Positions 25,304 to 35,835 of a stretch of 64,000 nt of DNA are shown one piece after another. The stretch is from Tritrichomonas musculus (taxonomy: Eukaryota > Parabasalia > Tritrichomonadida > Tritrichomonadidae), in assembly GCA_039105265.1 (NCBI GenBank), contig JAPFFF010000004.1, positions 3,534,001-3,598,000 of the forward strand, in the 5' to 3' direction. The translations under genes and the position numbers were made by a program. The number at the start of each line of letters is the position of its first letter. Position 1 is the stretch's first letter. The notes beneath the pieces were generated by a model. That model had not been told where the DNA came from and ran no database searches. It saw nothing but the letters and a program-made list of their open reading frames with translations.

Positions 25304-27676
25304 ATGCTAATTTTTTATTTTCTATCTTTTATTTTATCAACAGACATATATTTAAATGCCTCCTCAAATATCGACAATAATGATGAATGCTTTGAGAAAT
25401 ACGGATGCTCGATTAATGCACTAATGCAATATTTTGAAGACACAAATGGAGATACATTACATATACTAAGTGATATCAATAAGCCAGAAGATTCTTATCG
25501 TTTGTTAGCATGGATATCAACAAAATCATATTCTGAATTTACGATTATTGGATCCCCATCAATTATAAACATGAATTTCGTAAAATCAAATCAACAATAT
25601 AAAATTATTCTTAATGAATCAATTATTACATTCGAAAATATATTTTTCTACAACATTAATTCACCATTATTATCAACAAATCAAGGAATTATTACATTAA
25701 AAAATGTACGCTTTGAAAACACTCAAGAGAATGACGATAATTTAATTAAAATCGAATCTAGCACTTGTTATTTTTCAAATATATCAATTCATAAAGCAAA
25801 TATTTACCATCATTCTTTTTTTTCTTTTACCGAAACAAAAATTCAAATATACACTGCTTGCATTTATGATTTCAATTTACTTTCATCAGATTCATTTTTA
25901 TTTAATTTCAATGATAATTGCCAGGCTGAGATAAATAAATTAAGTTTTATTAGGTCGAAGTCAATAAACACAGTAATTCAGATTTCAAATTCTGTTTTTC
26001 AAATGAAAAAGACATGCGTTTATAATGCAAATATCACATTAACTAATATTCAAAACTCTGAATCGACATTTGATCAAATGACCATTTCTGGTTCAGATTT
26101 TTCTTTTGGAAGAATAATTGATTCATGCCTCTCACTTCAGAACTTCCAAATTTTTGATTCATCATCATCAAAAACAATTTTTGAATCAGATCATAGCGTA
26201 TTTTATTTCACAAATCATTGCTATCTTAATTCAACTTTTTCGACAATCATTCGAACAAATGGAATTTTAAATTCAACAACAATATTTTATAATTGTTCAT
26301 TTAATTCTATCATAGGAACTGCTTCATTTTTTGTTTTTTCAAATTCTAATGTTAAATTTATAAATCTAAAGATCATTGATTTATTCATTCCTAACTATTG
26401 CAACTTTTTTAATGGAAAAAACACAGATACAGTTATAAATTCATCTACATTTCGAAATATTTATTCAATTGGACAAAGCAGCTTCGTGATATCAATCAAA
26501 GATAATTTTATAAAAATTTACGACTCCTCAATTTTAGATATCGAAACACAATTCTTAACAGTTTTTTTAGGCTATTGGGAAGTCAATAATTGCATTTTTA
26601 TGAATTGTCAGTGCTATATTCCTAATAGCCATTTTCTAATGACGATCATAGAGGCCTCAAATTTCAAAACAGGCATTATATCCGGTACTGAATTCAATAA
26701 ATGCAAAGTTTTTCTAAGTTCAATTTATTGTTTTCAAGGAGAAAACATTACTGTTGTTAATTCAAATTTTTCAGAATGCCTTGGATCTAAAGCTAGCTCA
26801 GTTTCAGCGATGAAAAGTAACATTACAATAAAACACTCTAATTTTATAGAAAACAACAACCCTTTTCCAAATGGTATTGTTACTTTAATATCATCTGGAG
26901 TTATTTTTGATGATTGCAACTTCATTCACCTTCCATCTTCTCCGGCTCCTGTTCTTCGAATTATAAATCCACTCAACTTAATCTTTTCAAGAGTAACTGC
27001 TACTCGGTATAATGTTTTTGCAATATTTTTTCACGTTCATGTTCCAATTATTTTTAGCTATTGTAGTTTTGAATACTCTTTCTCTAATACCTTTTATATA
27101 TCAGATTTTAATAATGTGTTTCAGTTTGATAATGTCAGCTTTCCAAAGATTTCATTGACTTTTGAAGGAGAAGTCAATAAATCTGAAGAAAATTTTGATA
27201 TTTTTTCAAAAAAAGAAGCCAAGATTTTAAAAAACGAAAATTATTATAAAACTCATGAAGAATATGCTTTTAGTGAAACTCGTTATTTAGAATACATGAA
27301 AAATTTGGAACCATTGAGCCATAATTCAACACCATTTAGAGTCATACCGTACGTGAATGCTTTTCCGAATTGTGATTTTATTAATGATATAGAGCAAGTT
27401 CTCAATTCATTTAAAAAAAGAGATCAAGCTCTAATCTTTCTTTCATTTTTAATTATGACATTAATAACAATTCGTTACTTTTTAGTTGATTTTTTATGCC
27501 GATTGATTTATCATATTATATCTAAAATAAAATCCAAGAAAACAGAAATTCAGGGGGAACAACAACAGAAGCAACAGAAAAACGAAGAAACCAAAAAGAA
27601 GCCTCAATTAAAGCAACAAAATAAAAACAAAAATCAATTCAAAAATCAAAAAGTAAAAAATAAAAAACAAAGCTAA
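25304..27676 (+). CDS. Pmp-like beta-helix surface protein with C-terminal membrane anchor
   Basis: 790 aa. A signal peptide (MLIFYFLSFILSTDIYLNAS) leads into about 680 residues of short repeats with regular Asn, Ser, Phe and Cys spacing (NCIFMNCQCY, NSNFSECLGSKAS, HSNFIENNNP, DDCNFIHL), the look of a right-handed parallel beta-helix as in the chlamydial Pmp-like proteins that trichomonads possess in large numbers. A transmembrane segment follows (about 708-740, ALIFLSFLIMTLITIRYFLVDFL), then a cytoplasmic tail rich in Lys and Gln. It is likely exposed at the cell surface and may act in adhesion; that is inferred from the family. No initiator motif is visible because a MITE ends 52 bp upstream. 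Confidence 0.7.
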   Translation: MLIFYFLSFILSTDIYLNASSNIDNNDECFEKYGCSINALMQYFEDTNGDTLHILSDINKPEDSYRLLAWISTKSYSEFTIIGSPSIINMNFVKSNQQYKIILNESIITFENIFFYNINSPLLSTNQGIITLKNVRFENTQENDDNLIKIESSTCYFSNISIHKANIYHHSFFSFTETKIQIYTACIYDFNLLSSDSFLFNFNDNCQAEINKLSFIRSKSINTVIQISNSVFQMKKTCVYNANITLTNIQNSESTFDQMTISGSDFSFGRIIDSCLSLQNFQIFDSSSSKTIFESDHSVFYFTNHCYLNSTFSTIIRTNGILNSTTIFYNCSFNSIIGTASFFVFSNSNVKFINLKIIDLFIPNYCNFFNGKNTDTVINSSTFRNIYSIGQSSFVISIKDNFIKIYDSSILDIETQFLTVFLGYWEVNNCIFMNCQCYIPNSHFLMTIIEASNFKTGIISGTEFNKCKVFLSSIYCFQGENITVVNSNFSECLGSKASSVSAMKSNITIKHSNFIENNNPFPNGIVTLISSGVIFDDCNFIHLPSSPAPVLRIINPLNLIFSRVTATRYNVFAIFFHVHVPIIFSYCSFEYSFSNTFYISDFNNVFQFDNVSFPKISLTFEGEVNKSEENFDIFSKKEAKILKNENYYKTHEEYAFSETRYLEYMKNLEPLSHNSTPFRVIPYVNAFPNCDFINDIEQVLNSFKKRDQALIFLSFLIMTLITIRYFLVDFLCRLIYHIISKIKSKKTEIQGEQQQKQQKNEETKKKPQLKQQNKNKNQFKNQKVKNKKQS

Positions 27677-28208
27677 TCGCATGTATACTTATAATTTAAT
27701 AATACTCATGTTTTTCTTTTATAAAATTCCTCGTTAAAGATATGGTTCCATTGATTTTTTTTTTTAATCTATCAAAAATAATATTATTAAAAAAATCTAT
27801 CCAAATAACTGCAGTTATTACGTTATTTGATCAAATTAAGCGCTTTAAATGATGATTATTATAATGCTCAAAACAAAAATTTTGGATAAATTAATATAAA
27901 TTCATATTTGCTTTTTTTTTTTCATTTTATTCTATCAATTTATTTTATAAAATATTAAATATATTCTATTAATATTATCATTTAAATATATAGCAATATA
28001 TTAATGATTTTATTAAAAAACAGCTTTTTCAATTTTATATCGATGAAAGTTTTTCAACTAATATTAATTGTTCAGAGATTGAAAATTTGAAAGATTTCGA
28101 TCAAAAAAAATTTAATTATTTTCAAAGTAATTCTCCTTAATTTGGCCCACCCTTTCAAATCCTTATTCTTTTGGACATCCAAAAACGAGATAAAAAAAAC
28201 AGAATAGA
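27677..28208. other. Intergenic spacer
   Basis: 530 bp of AT-rich DNA with no coding signal, repeat or RNA gene recognised. Confidence 0.6.
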
Positions 28209-31200
28209 ATGATTTTCTCAATTTTTCTATGCATAGCACACTGTGCTCCAGAGAGCGCTGGAATTGGAGGTTTTGTAACTTTCGGTTTCAATTATCAAGG
28301 CGCAAAACAAAAATTATTAACATCATTATCTATTATTGTTAAAACACCACCACCTCAAAACTCAAACGTTGATTCAACAGTTGTACAACCTACTGGCTAC
28401 TGGATTGTGGCTACGCCTTCTCATCATGAACTTGTCGTATCTGTAAAAGCACCAGAAGGTGTCATAATTGAACCACAAACACATTATATTCAATATCCTT
28501 TCAATTCAAATATCGATTTCAAAATAGTAGGTTTTTCAGCCATTGGACAAGTTGCTACAGCTCAACCAGATGGATCGTTAATTCGCGTTCTTTCTCCTCT
28601 TACCGTAGAAGTTACAGATGGAAAAGATATCACACTCACAGCCACAACATCTGATGGTTCATACAATATTGGCCCTCTTCCACCTGGAGAATATACTGTA
28701 TCACTTAAAGATGCAGTCGCTGAACCCAAGAAATTCAAGATTGTTGACCAAAGTGCAAAAATCGAAGAACTTGTTATTACCGACTGGCCACAAAATGGCG
28801 TAGTTAACTTTCCTGAAGGAACAAAACCACATTCAGTATCTCTTGTTCTTACTTCACACGATAATTCAGATTTCAAAATGGATGTTAAAACAGAAGAGAA
28901 TGGACGCTTTTCAATCAAAGGACTTCATGTTGGATCCTACCAACTTAAATCTGCTGTCGAAGACATCGTTCTATCATCATTATCTTTCACAATTTCCGCG
29001 AAAGAAAATCCAAAACCATTAACCTTACGATATGAAGGAATCAGAATTCACGGAACTGTTTTATATCCAAATGGCGAAGGATTAGCAAATGTTAATGTCA
29101 AATTAACGCCAGGCAATATACAAACAACAACTGATGACAAAGGAAACTTTGTTTTTTCAGCTTTACACCAAATTTCACAACCTCATCTTGAATTTTCTTA
29201 TCCATATCATAAGTTCTCTGAAACGGAAATACCATCAATTGAAGAGAAACCAATACCACATATCAAGGTTAATGTCCTCAATGCCCAAATATGCGGATCC
29301 GTTGAATGCCCAGCTAACTTAACATTTTCTGGTGCAGTTAAACAAAGCTTACATGTAACAAATGGCACTTTTTGCATTTCAGCTCCAATTTCACAATCTG
29401 TTGATATTAAAGCTGTTTCACAATGTGGATTTGAACATAGTTCTTTCACTGTCACATCTCCAACAAACAACGTTAAATTTGCCAGAATCAAAGCTACTGT
29501 TACGGGTCATGCTCGTTGCATTGGCGATTGCGATACATCTACTGTTTTCAACTTACATAACGATCAATACTCATATAAAACCAATGTTATGCCAAATGGC
29601 GTTGTTGAATTTACTGATGTCGAATTTGGCAGATACCACCTCTCAATTTTATCAAGTCCCAATACTATCTGGACTGTTCTCCAAAATGATATCTTTGTTT
29701 CATCAAAAACTGTTACAGCAGAGGACATTGGTGAACAAACTGCTTTTTCATACAATGTTACAGTTTCTCATCAAATGGATGTCAAATGTGGCGAAAAAGA
29801 ATTATCTCTTAATCGTGGTCTTAACACAATAAGCGCTCGCTCAACAATAATTGAACCAAACAGCTGCCTTCTTTTCAAACCTGTTGACTTAAAGACAAAT
29901 CAAAGAATTGTTGCTGAATTAATCAAACGAAAAGTTGTAATTAAAGGCCCATCTGATGTTTTTAAAGTTTATCTTAATGGTGTCGAATTATTACCACCCT
30001 ACGAATTCAATCAAAAATTCGATGAAGTTGCCAAAGTTTCAATTAAAACTATTGCTCCATACTTTTCAATACCAACAGAAGTTGAAGCCAAAAGTGTTAC
30101 ATCATGCGATCAAGCCCCAATTAACTTTGAAGTACTCGTCGGTGTTGAATACGCAGGTCAAATTACTCCAGCAATTGATGATGTCTCAATTACTGCTACT
30201 CTTGATGGAAAAATTATTGCAACTGCCCAAACAAGTGACGATGGTAAATTCTCTCTAGGCTCATTCCCATCCAACAAGAACATTACATTAAAAGCCGAAA
30301 AGAAAGGATATAAATTCATCCAAAAAGAAGATTCATTTGATTTTTCAGCCGAAAAACTTTCTTCAATTCTCATTCATTTCGATGCTCCATCTAAAGTTAG
30401 TACAAAGGGAATCTTACTCTCACTTTCCCGTCTCGACAATTTTGCTCATCATGTTGTTACAGACTCATCTGACGATACAGTAATTAGTGGTCTCGATTCA
30501 GGCAATTATTACTTAATGCCAATCTTCAGAGAACATGAATTTGATCCACCTCAAGTTGAATTCAATCTCAGTCAAGGAACTCAACTTAATTTGACTTTCA
30601 AAGTTACCAGAGTACAATTCGGCATCAGCGGAGAAGTTAGAAGAATTACTGGTGAATATGAACCAGATATTGAAATTGAAGCAAATTATGGAGTTGGTGA
30701 AAAACAAGTTGTTGTAACCGATGCTCGTGGTAACTTCCGTATTGGAGGTCTTAATCCAAATCAAACTGTTATTCTCCTTGCAAGGGCTTCAAGTACTTCT
30801 CTAGTACAAAGAATCACACCAGCCCAATTGAAAGTCAAAATGGGAACTGAAGAATTCAGAAATGTTCGATTCCTTTCGATGAAACCAAAGAAATCTTTTG
30901 ATATTCTTGGCGAACTTGTTATTGAACCTGATTTCTTACCAACAATGAATGTTGCCTTAATGACACCCAATTCACAAGTTGTTGAACGTTTTACTTTCCC
31001 ATCTAAGTTAAGCAACAACTTCTTCTTCACAAATTTGACACAAACAAAATACAATATTATTGTTGCTAATACAAGACAAGTTAACTCAATCAACTGCCCT
31101 AAGCAAGAACTTGAATTATCTCAACCTGTAACTAAGGTTAGAATTGTTTGCGAAGTTACTTCTCATTCTAGAAATAAAGAACAAGAAGAAACTAATGAAA

Positions 31201-31334
31201 AAATTGCTTCTTTGATTGCTTTCGTGTCTGTTTTGACTTGGATAATCTTCTTTAATATTGGAAAATTCACAAATGCTATCAATGACCTTATTGCTTCAAG
31301 TAGAAAGAGAAAGAATAAGAAGAGGACAAACTAA
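28209..31334 (+). CDS. NOMO (nodal modulator) homologue, ER multipass-translocon subunit
   Basis: 1041 aa, somewhat shorter than animal NOMO (~1220). A signal peptide (1-12, cleaved near AHCAPES) precedes a string of Ig/transthyretin-like beta domains marked by repeated ...DGSYNIGPLPPGEYTV, NGRFSIKGLHVGSYQL, KGNFVFSALH, DGKFSLGSFPSN and RGNFRIGGLNPNQ turns. The first domain (GGFVTFGF, PTGYWIVA, EGVIIEPQ, FKIVGFSAIGQV) follows the start of NOMO closely. A single membrane helix lies near residues 1003-1025 with a basic cytosolic tail. In animals NOMO works with nicalin and TMEM147 at the translocon during insertion of multi-span proteins, in the ER lumen. Domain order, length and topology all agree. 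Codon usage is less AT-biased than the neighbours, as expected for a well-expressed gene. Confidence 0.82.
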   Translation: MIFSIFLCIAHCAPESAGIGGFVTFGFNYQGAKQKLLTSLSIIVKTPPPQNSNVDSTVVQPTGYWIVATPSHHELVVSVKAPEGVIIEPQTHYIQYPFNSNIDFKIVGFSAIGQVATAQPDGSLIRVLSPLTVEVTDGKDITLTATTSDGSYNIGPLPPGEYTVSLKDAVAEPKKFKIVDQSAKIEELVITDWPQNGVVNFPEGTKPHSVSLVLTSHDNSDFKMDVKTEENGRFSIKGLHVGSYQLKSAVEDIVLSSLSFTISAKENPKPLTLRYEGIRIHGTVLYPNGEGLANVNVKLTPGNIQTTTDDKGNFVFSALHQISQPHLEFSYPYHKFSETEIPSIEEKPIPHIKVNVLNAQICGSVECPANLTFSGAVKQSLHVTNGTFCISAPISQSVDIKAVSQCGFEHSSFTVTSPTNNVKFARIKATVTGHARCIGDCDTSTVFNLHNDQYSYKTNVMPNGVVEFTDVEFGRYHLSILSSPNTIWTVLQNDIFVSSKTVTAEDIGEQTAFSYNVTVSHQMDVKCGEKELSLNRGLNTISARSTIIEPNSCLLFKPVDLKTNQRIVAELIKRKVVIKGPSDVFKVYLNGVELLPPYEFNQKFDEVAKVSIKTIAPYFSIPTEVEAKSVTSCDQAPINFEVLVGVEYAGQITPAIDDVSITATLDGKIIATAQTSDDGKFSLGSFPSNKNITLKAEKKGYKFIQKEDSFDFSAEKLSSILIHFDAPSKVSTKGILLSLSRLDNFAHHVVTDSSDDTVISGLDSGNYYLMPIFREHEFDPPQVEFNLSQGTQLNLTFKVTRVQFGISGEVRRITGEYEPDIEIEANYGVGEKQVVVTDARGNFRIGGLNPNQTVILLARASSTSLVQRITPAQLKVKMGTEEFRNVRFLSMKPKKSFDILGELVIEPDFLPTMNVALMTPNSQVVERFTFPSKLSNNFFFTNLTQTKYNIIVANTRQVNSINCPKQELELSQPVTKVRIVCEVTSHSRNKEQEETNEKIASLIAFVSVLTWIIFFNIGKFTNAINDLIASSRKRKNKKRTN

Positions 31335-32043
31335 TTCTTTTTTTTTTATTTTTCTCTTTTATTTTCGTTTTTTTTAATTTCTCTTTTATCTTTCACAAAT
31401 AAAATTTCACGTTTTTATTTGAAAAATAATAATAATAAAAAAATAAACTTGATCATATTACCAAATATATTTTTTTTTTTTTTTTATTAAATTGAGAAAG
31501 ATCAAACAAAAATTTTGTTACAAATTGAATGGTTTACAAAACATTTTTTTTTTGCCAAGCTATTTCAAATATATTTTAAACACATCATTCAATCATTTTT
31601 GAATGCCAAATTAAAAACATCAAGAAAGCATTACAGCCTGTTTTATTATTTTTTTTTTATATTGTGAATGAATTCTAATAAAATATCAAGTTGGAAAAAT
31701 TATTTGAAATCCTTTGAAATATAGAAAATCTTTATATGAAAAATGGATATGGAGTTAAACAAGATTATTACAAAGCAAAAGAATATTATGAATTATCAGC
31801 TAAACAAAAGAATTCAGATGCATTTCTTTTTATATGAAAAATGATGTTGAACAAGAATCTTGTTACAAGATTATTTGAAAGCTAAAGAATATTATGAATT
31901 ATCAGCAACACAAAACAATCCATCTTCTTTTACATTTATTTAATTAGTTAGAAAATGGGGATAAACATATAAAATATTTTTTTTTTTTTTTTTTTTTTTT
32001 GATGTGGTTTTGATGTGTTTTTGATGTATTGAAATTATATTTG
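31335..32043. other. Spacer with Sel1 relic and T-run
   Basis: About 700 bp. AT-rich apart from the Sel1 relic (31723-31943) and a run of about 24 T (31977-32000). Confidence 0.6.
31723..31943 (+). pseudogene. Relic of a Sel1-repeat protein
   Basis: Translation gives NGYGVKQDYYKAKEYYELSA, a textbook Sel1-like (TPR-related) repeat, and after a frame change QDYLKAKEYYELSATQNNP, a second repeat. A stop at about 31836-31838 and a frame shift separate the two, and no start or longer frame exists. Sel1-repeat proteins are abundant in trichomonads; this is a host gene remnant of at least two repeats. The two repeats are nearly identical at DNA level (AAAGAATATTATGAATTATCAGC in both, 23 bases apart from flanks), suggesting recent loss. 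Confidence 0.65.
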
Positions 32044-34653
32044 TTAGCATTTAGAGATAATAGGGCTCCATCGAAATTGTGATTTCGGAATAACTTCAAC
32101 GACATTATTAATTTTCTTCCTTTTTGGAAAATCAGAACAGTTTGACGAAATAATTTTTATATTTTTTTGGAAGTTTGAATATTGATTTTGAATTTTAATG
32201 GCCGATTCTTCAGTAGTTTCATTTTGGCAACAAACCAAGATATATGATTTAAATTTGCTCAAGTCTACAGAATATCTTTTGCTCAAGTTGGCCTGAATTC
32301 TAATTCTTCCTTTGAAATAAAAAAATAAATCCATATTATCAAATATATCAAACTCAAAAGGAATTTCTAAGAGGACGCCTTTTTCGATATCTGATTGATT
32401 TATTTCATAATTAGATTGAAATCCTTTTAAAAATTGATTACAAACATAAATTATTAAATCATTATTATCTCCAATTACGTTAATTTCGAGCATCTTTAAA
32501 AACGAAGGGCTGTACTTTTTAGGAATGATTGCATAATCTCCCAAATCCTGGTTGATGCACAGAAAAAAGAAATTATAATATACATTGAAATTATTATCGG
32601 ATCCGTTTATATTTTCAGGGTAATATTGAAAATCGTTTAAAAATGCTATATTAGAGAATAAGTTTTGCGGATGAGCAAAAAAGAAAAAAATAGGATATAA
32701 TATACCCATGTGATCAGCTGAATCTAGTTTAAACTCAGCTACCGCTAATTTGTGAACTGATGCCAATACTTTAGATATTTTATTATCTTTTAATAAAGGA
32801 TCGCAATTAATCAAAAATACATCATTAAATTGAATAGCCAAGTCATTGAATTTGTGTAGATGTTGTAACACCTCAAATAATTTAGTATGAATTTTTCGAT
32901 CTTGTTTATTTGTCACATTTGTGTTGTCAATAAAATTAAAAATAGTTTTATATTTAGTTATCATGTAAGAATACAAAAGCTTATCTATTTTTATCAGATC
33001 TTTTCGTTCTATCAAATAATTATTATAATGAACATTCTTGAAATAGCGATGATAGATAATATCCATATATTTATGTTTTCCAAGATGACTTTCAGCTAGT
33101 GAATTAAATTGTGGATAAATAACTAAATTAAATTCATTGTTATATTTCATTGGATCATTAACAACATCTCTAATATTGGGAAGATTCATTGAAAGCTCAA
33201 TTTTTTGAGTAAAAACTGTTTTGAAAAGTAAGTTATTTTCACGAAAAACATTTATGTCATTAAAATGCATAAGGAAAAATTCAGTTCCATATCTTCTAAT
33301 TTCTAAATTTGCTTTTTCTTCAATTGAATTCATTACCTTCACTTTTTTAAAAAGAGAATCGATCTCATTTAGATCCATATTTGACAATTTATTGTTAAAG
33401 AAATTACTTAAAAGTAAATAATTTACTTGCCCTTCAATTGACAATTTACCTGAAAAGTGTAGAAAGATGTCTTTGATCGATTGTATATTTGCGTGCTCTT
33501 CAAAATTAAAATCAGAATTAAGTTTTGGAAGTTGTATGATAAATTTTCGAAATGTCAACAATTCATCAATTGGCGGAAGTTCAGATGCAATGTGCGCTAA
33601 AGATATTGAATATTTTTCTTTTCGATCGAGAATGTCTATAAGGTTAAATTCTTTTTGATTCATTATACAATCAAATGCTATATAATCAAAATTATCAATG
33701 ACTTTTAAATAACTAAATGCTCGAGTATTGTCTGTAATATATTTTTGCTGAATTAAATTATTCTTCAGTTCTGTTGAGCCATTTAAAACTTCTAAAAATT
33801 TGTTGATGAAATTTGAATCAAAAACTTTTTGAATAAAACTCGTTATTTTTTCACAATTTCCATATACATCTTTTTCAAAGTAATTTAATAGAAGGAAAAA
33901 TTCAGGAAAAGTTATCATTGGTGTAAAAAACGCTTGTGAAAGAAATTCTTGCTGATTTAATCCCATTCTTTTAATCGCATCAATAAATATTTTAATTGAA
34001 ATAGGAAAACAAGAAATCTTATTTTTAATTGATTGAAGAAGTTTTTGTTGGACTAACTTTGTTTCATATAACAAAGCTTTCTCAGTAATTCCTTTTATTT
34101 GCCCATTAGAAAATCTGTTAAATATTGGTTGAAATACTTCAAAAATAAATAATATTAAATTAGGAGATGAGAATAGGCAACGTGAAAAAGCAATCTGCAA
34201 TTCTACTCCTTCTTTATCATTTGGATCATGATTGAGTTTTTCAATAAATAAAATGAAATCAGATAAGTCACTTTCAGTGAAAAACATATTAAAAAGAGAT
34301 GGAAGAATTCCAAATGTTAGCAAATCAATAAATATTTGGTTGCTTTTTAAAACATTTTTCATGCTTTTTAATACTTCTGCTAATTTATCTCTACTGAATA
34401 ATTCAGGAATTTCACCTTCTGACATCAACAATTTATATTTTATTTCAGCAAATTTAAAATCTTTTAATGGCGAGTCAAAGATGTCTTTTAAGAAAATACA
34501 AGCTTTAATTAAAAATAGGCGGAAATAATATTTTTTTGATTTGATTTGTGTTTTAAAAAGATCCGATATGTTATTATTTTGCAGTATAGCCTCAGATTTC
34601 AGAATCGCCTGCGTTTCAGTAAGTTGCTGGTAGAAGCCACATGAAATATCCAT
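32044..34653 (-). CDS. Large helical protein, unrecognised
   Basis: 869 aa, complete and uninterrupted. Predominantly helical with many Phe, Leu, Ile and Asn; no signal peptide, membrane segment, zinc motif or nucleotide-binding loop is seen. The middle (about 150-300) has helix pairs such as LQIAFSRCLFSSPNLILFIFEVFQPI and KLVQQKLLQSIKNKISCFP, vaguely like helical GTPase-regulator domains (VPS9/RasGAP type), but no diagnostic residues could be matched. The C-terminal ~200 residues look more beta-rich (FYFKGRIRIQANLSKRYSVDL). It may belong to a trichomonad-specific family. Start: only ATG near the 5' end of the frame; no initiator motif found. Confidence 0.55.
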   Translation of the reverse strand: MDISCGFYQQLTETQAILKSEAILQNNNISDLFKTQIKSKKYYFRLFLIKACIFLKDIFDSPLKDFKFAEIKYKLLMSEGEIPELFSRDKLAEVLKSMKNVLKSNQIFIDLLTFGILPSLFNMFFTESDLSDFILFIEKLNHDPNDKEGVELQIAFSRCLFSSPNLILFIFEVFQPIFNRFSNGQIKGITEKALLYETKLVQQKLLQSIKNKISCFPISIKIFIDAIKRMGLNQQEFLSQAFFTPMITFPEFFLLLNYFEKDVYGNCEKITSFIQKVFDSNFINKFLEVLNGSTELKNNLIQQKYITDNTRAFSYLKVIDNFDYIAFDCIMNQKEFNLIDILDRKEKYSISLAHIASELPPIDELLTFRKFIIQLPKLNSDFNFEEHANIQSIKDIFLHFSGKLSIEGQVNYLLLSNFFNNKLSNMDLNEIDSLFKKVKVMNSIEEKANLEIRRYGTEFFLMHFNDINVFRENNLLFKTVFTQKIELSMNLPNIRDVVNDPMKYNNEFNLVIYPQFNSLAESHLGKHKYMDIIYHRYFKNVHYNNYLIERKDLIKIDKLLYSYMITKYKTIFNFIDNTNVTNKQDRKIHTKLFEVLQHLHKFNDLAIQFNDVFLINCDPLLKDNKISKVLASVHKLAVAEFKLDSADHMGILYPIFFFFAHPQNLFSNIAFLNDFQYYPENINGSDNNFNVYYNFFFLCINQDLGDYAIIPKKYSPSFLKMLEINVIGDNNDLIIYVCNQFLKGFQSNYEINQSDIEKGVLLEIPFEFDIFDNMDLFFYFKGRIRIQANLSKRYSVDLSKFKSYILVCCQNETTEESAIKIQNQYSNFQKNIKIISSNCSDFPKRKKINNVVEVIPKSQFRWSPIISKC

Positions 34654-35172
34654 GATAATTATTTCAAATCTTCTTGAAATATTGACAAAAAATTGAAATT
34701 AATTTAATAACTAAATTATAATTTATGTATAAAATAACTAGTAACAGACATATTAAAACTTATTTTAAATAAAAAAAATAGTTTAAAAAATAAATATTAT
34801 ATATTAATAATAATATCTTTTATAATTATTATGATATACCTTTTTTTTTAATTTTGTCATGTTAGAAAGTGATATGAAAATAAATCCAATTTATTCCCAA
34901 ACACAATTTTCCAAAACGAGAGATTAACTAAAAAATAAAGAAAATATTATTATTGTAATGCTAAAAGATGAAACCAAAAATTAAAATTCAAGATTTTCAA
35001 TGGAAAAAACTATATAAAAGTTTTACTTATCTGGCTAATTATACAATGAAAATTTAGTGAAAAATATATGTAAGCAAAACCATTAACACTTTGATAATTC
35101 TACTCTGTCAAATAGCAAATAAATAATAGATTATTATAAAAAAATGTTTAAATAACGTTATGTTTATTATGC
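34654..35172. other. Intergenic spacer
   Basis: 520 bp, AT-rich, no coding signal or repeat recognised. Confidence 0.6.
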
Positions 35173-35568
35173 TTAGATATCCAAACGAAGTGGTTGTCCA
35201 AAAACACGTTTTTCGAGTTCAACACTATGATCATATTTAATATCGTAACGGATTTGATTTGGTTCGAACATATCTTTGAAATCAATATCGTCTATTTCTC
35301 CAGTAACAAGTTCATGACCAAGGTCACATCCATTGTACATTAAAAGCGTATTATCGACAATTTTTCTGATCTGCTTGAGTTCTTTTGCAAAGCCAATTCC
35401 GAATAAATTTGCTGTATTTTCAAAATCTGTATCAACTTCTTCGTTTGCTAATTTTTTCAAATGAACTTCTAAAGGATGCATTTCTACAGTTCCATGTCGA
35501 AGATTTGGAAGTCCATCGCGGATTGTATCAATAGGGGGAGGAGGAACAAATTGTTCATAAACATCCAT
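35173..35568 (-). CDS. Proteasome maturation factor UMP1/POMP
   Basis: 131 aa, the usual size of UMP1/POMP (~140). The central block DGLPNLRHGTVEMHPLEVHLKK carries the family's HPLE signature; then comes FENTANLFGIGFAKELKQIRKIV, matching the conserved 'LRNIQGLFAPLKLQME' helix, and IDFKDMFEPNQ, matching the 'IGFEDILNDP' element. UMP1 assists assembly of 20S proteasome half-mers and is degraded inside the finished particle, in cytosol and nucleus. The gene is short, with no membrane or targeting signal. The ATG at 35568 gives a plausible N-terminus (MDVYEQFVPPPP). No other family fits the motif order. Confidence 0.78.
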   Translation of the reverse strand: MDVYEQFVPPPPIDTIRDGLPNLRHGTVEMHPLEVHLKKLANEEVDTDFENTANLFGIGFAKELKQIRKIVDNTLLMYNGCDLGHELVTGEIDDIDFKDMFEPNQIRYDIKYDHSVELEKRVFGQPLRLDI

Positions 35569-35835
35569 TTTTACAAAATGTCACTTTTTTACTTAAATTC
35601 TATATCAATGATTATAAAGTTGGTCGGTGGATTTAACATTTTTTTTAGAATGGTTAACATTAAAAACGTTAACGATATTTTCTCTTTTGTAAATCTAAGC
35701 GACGAAACATTTCAAATATAATTCTTATATTTTTGTTTATTTATTAAAGAAGAATATCAAAAAAAACTACTATCAATCTTCATTATCGATATATTAATAA
35801 TCAACATTTTCGAATATACCTACCTATTTATAAAT

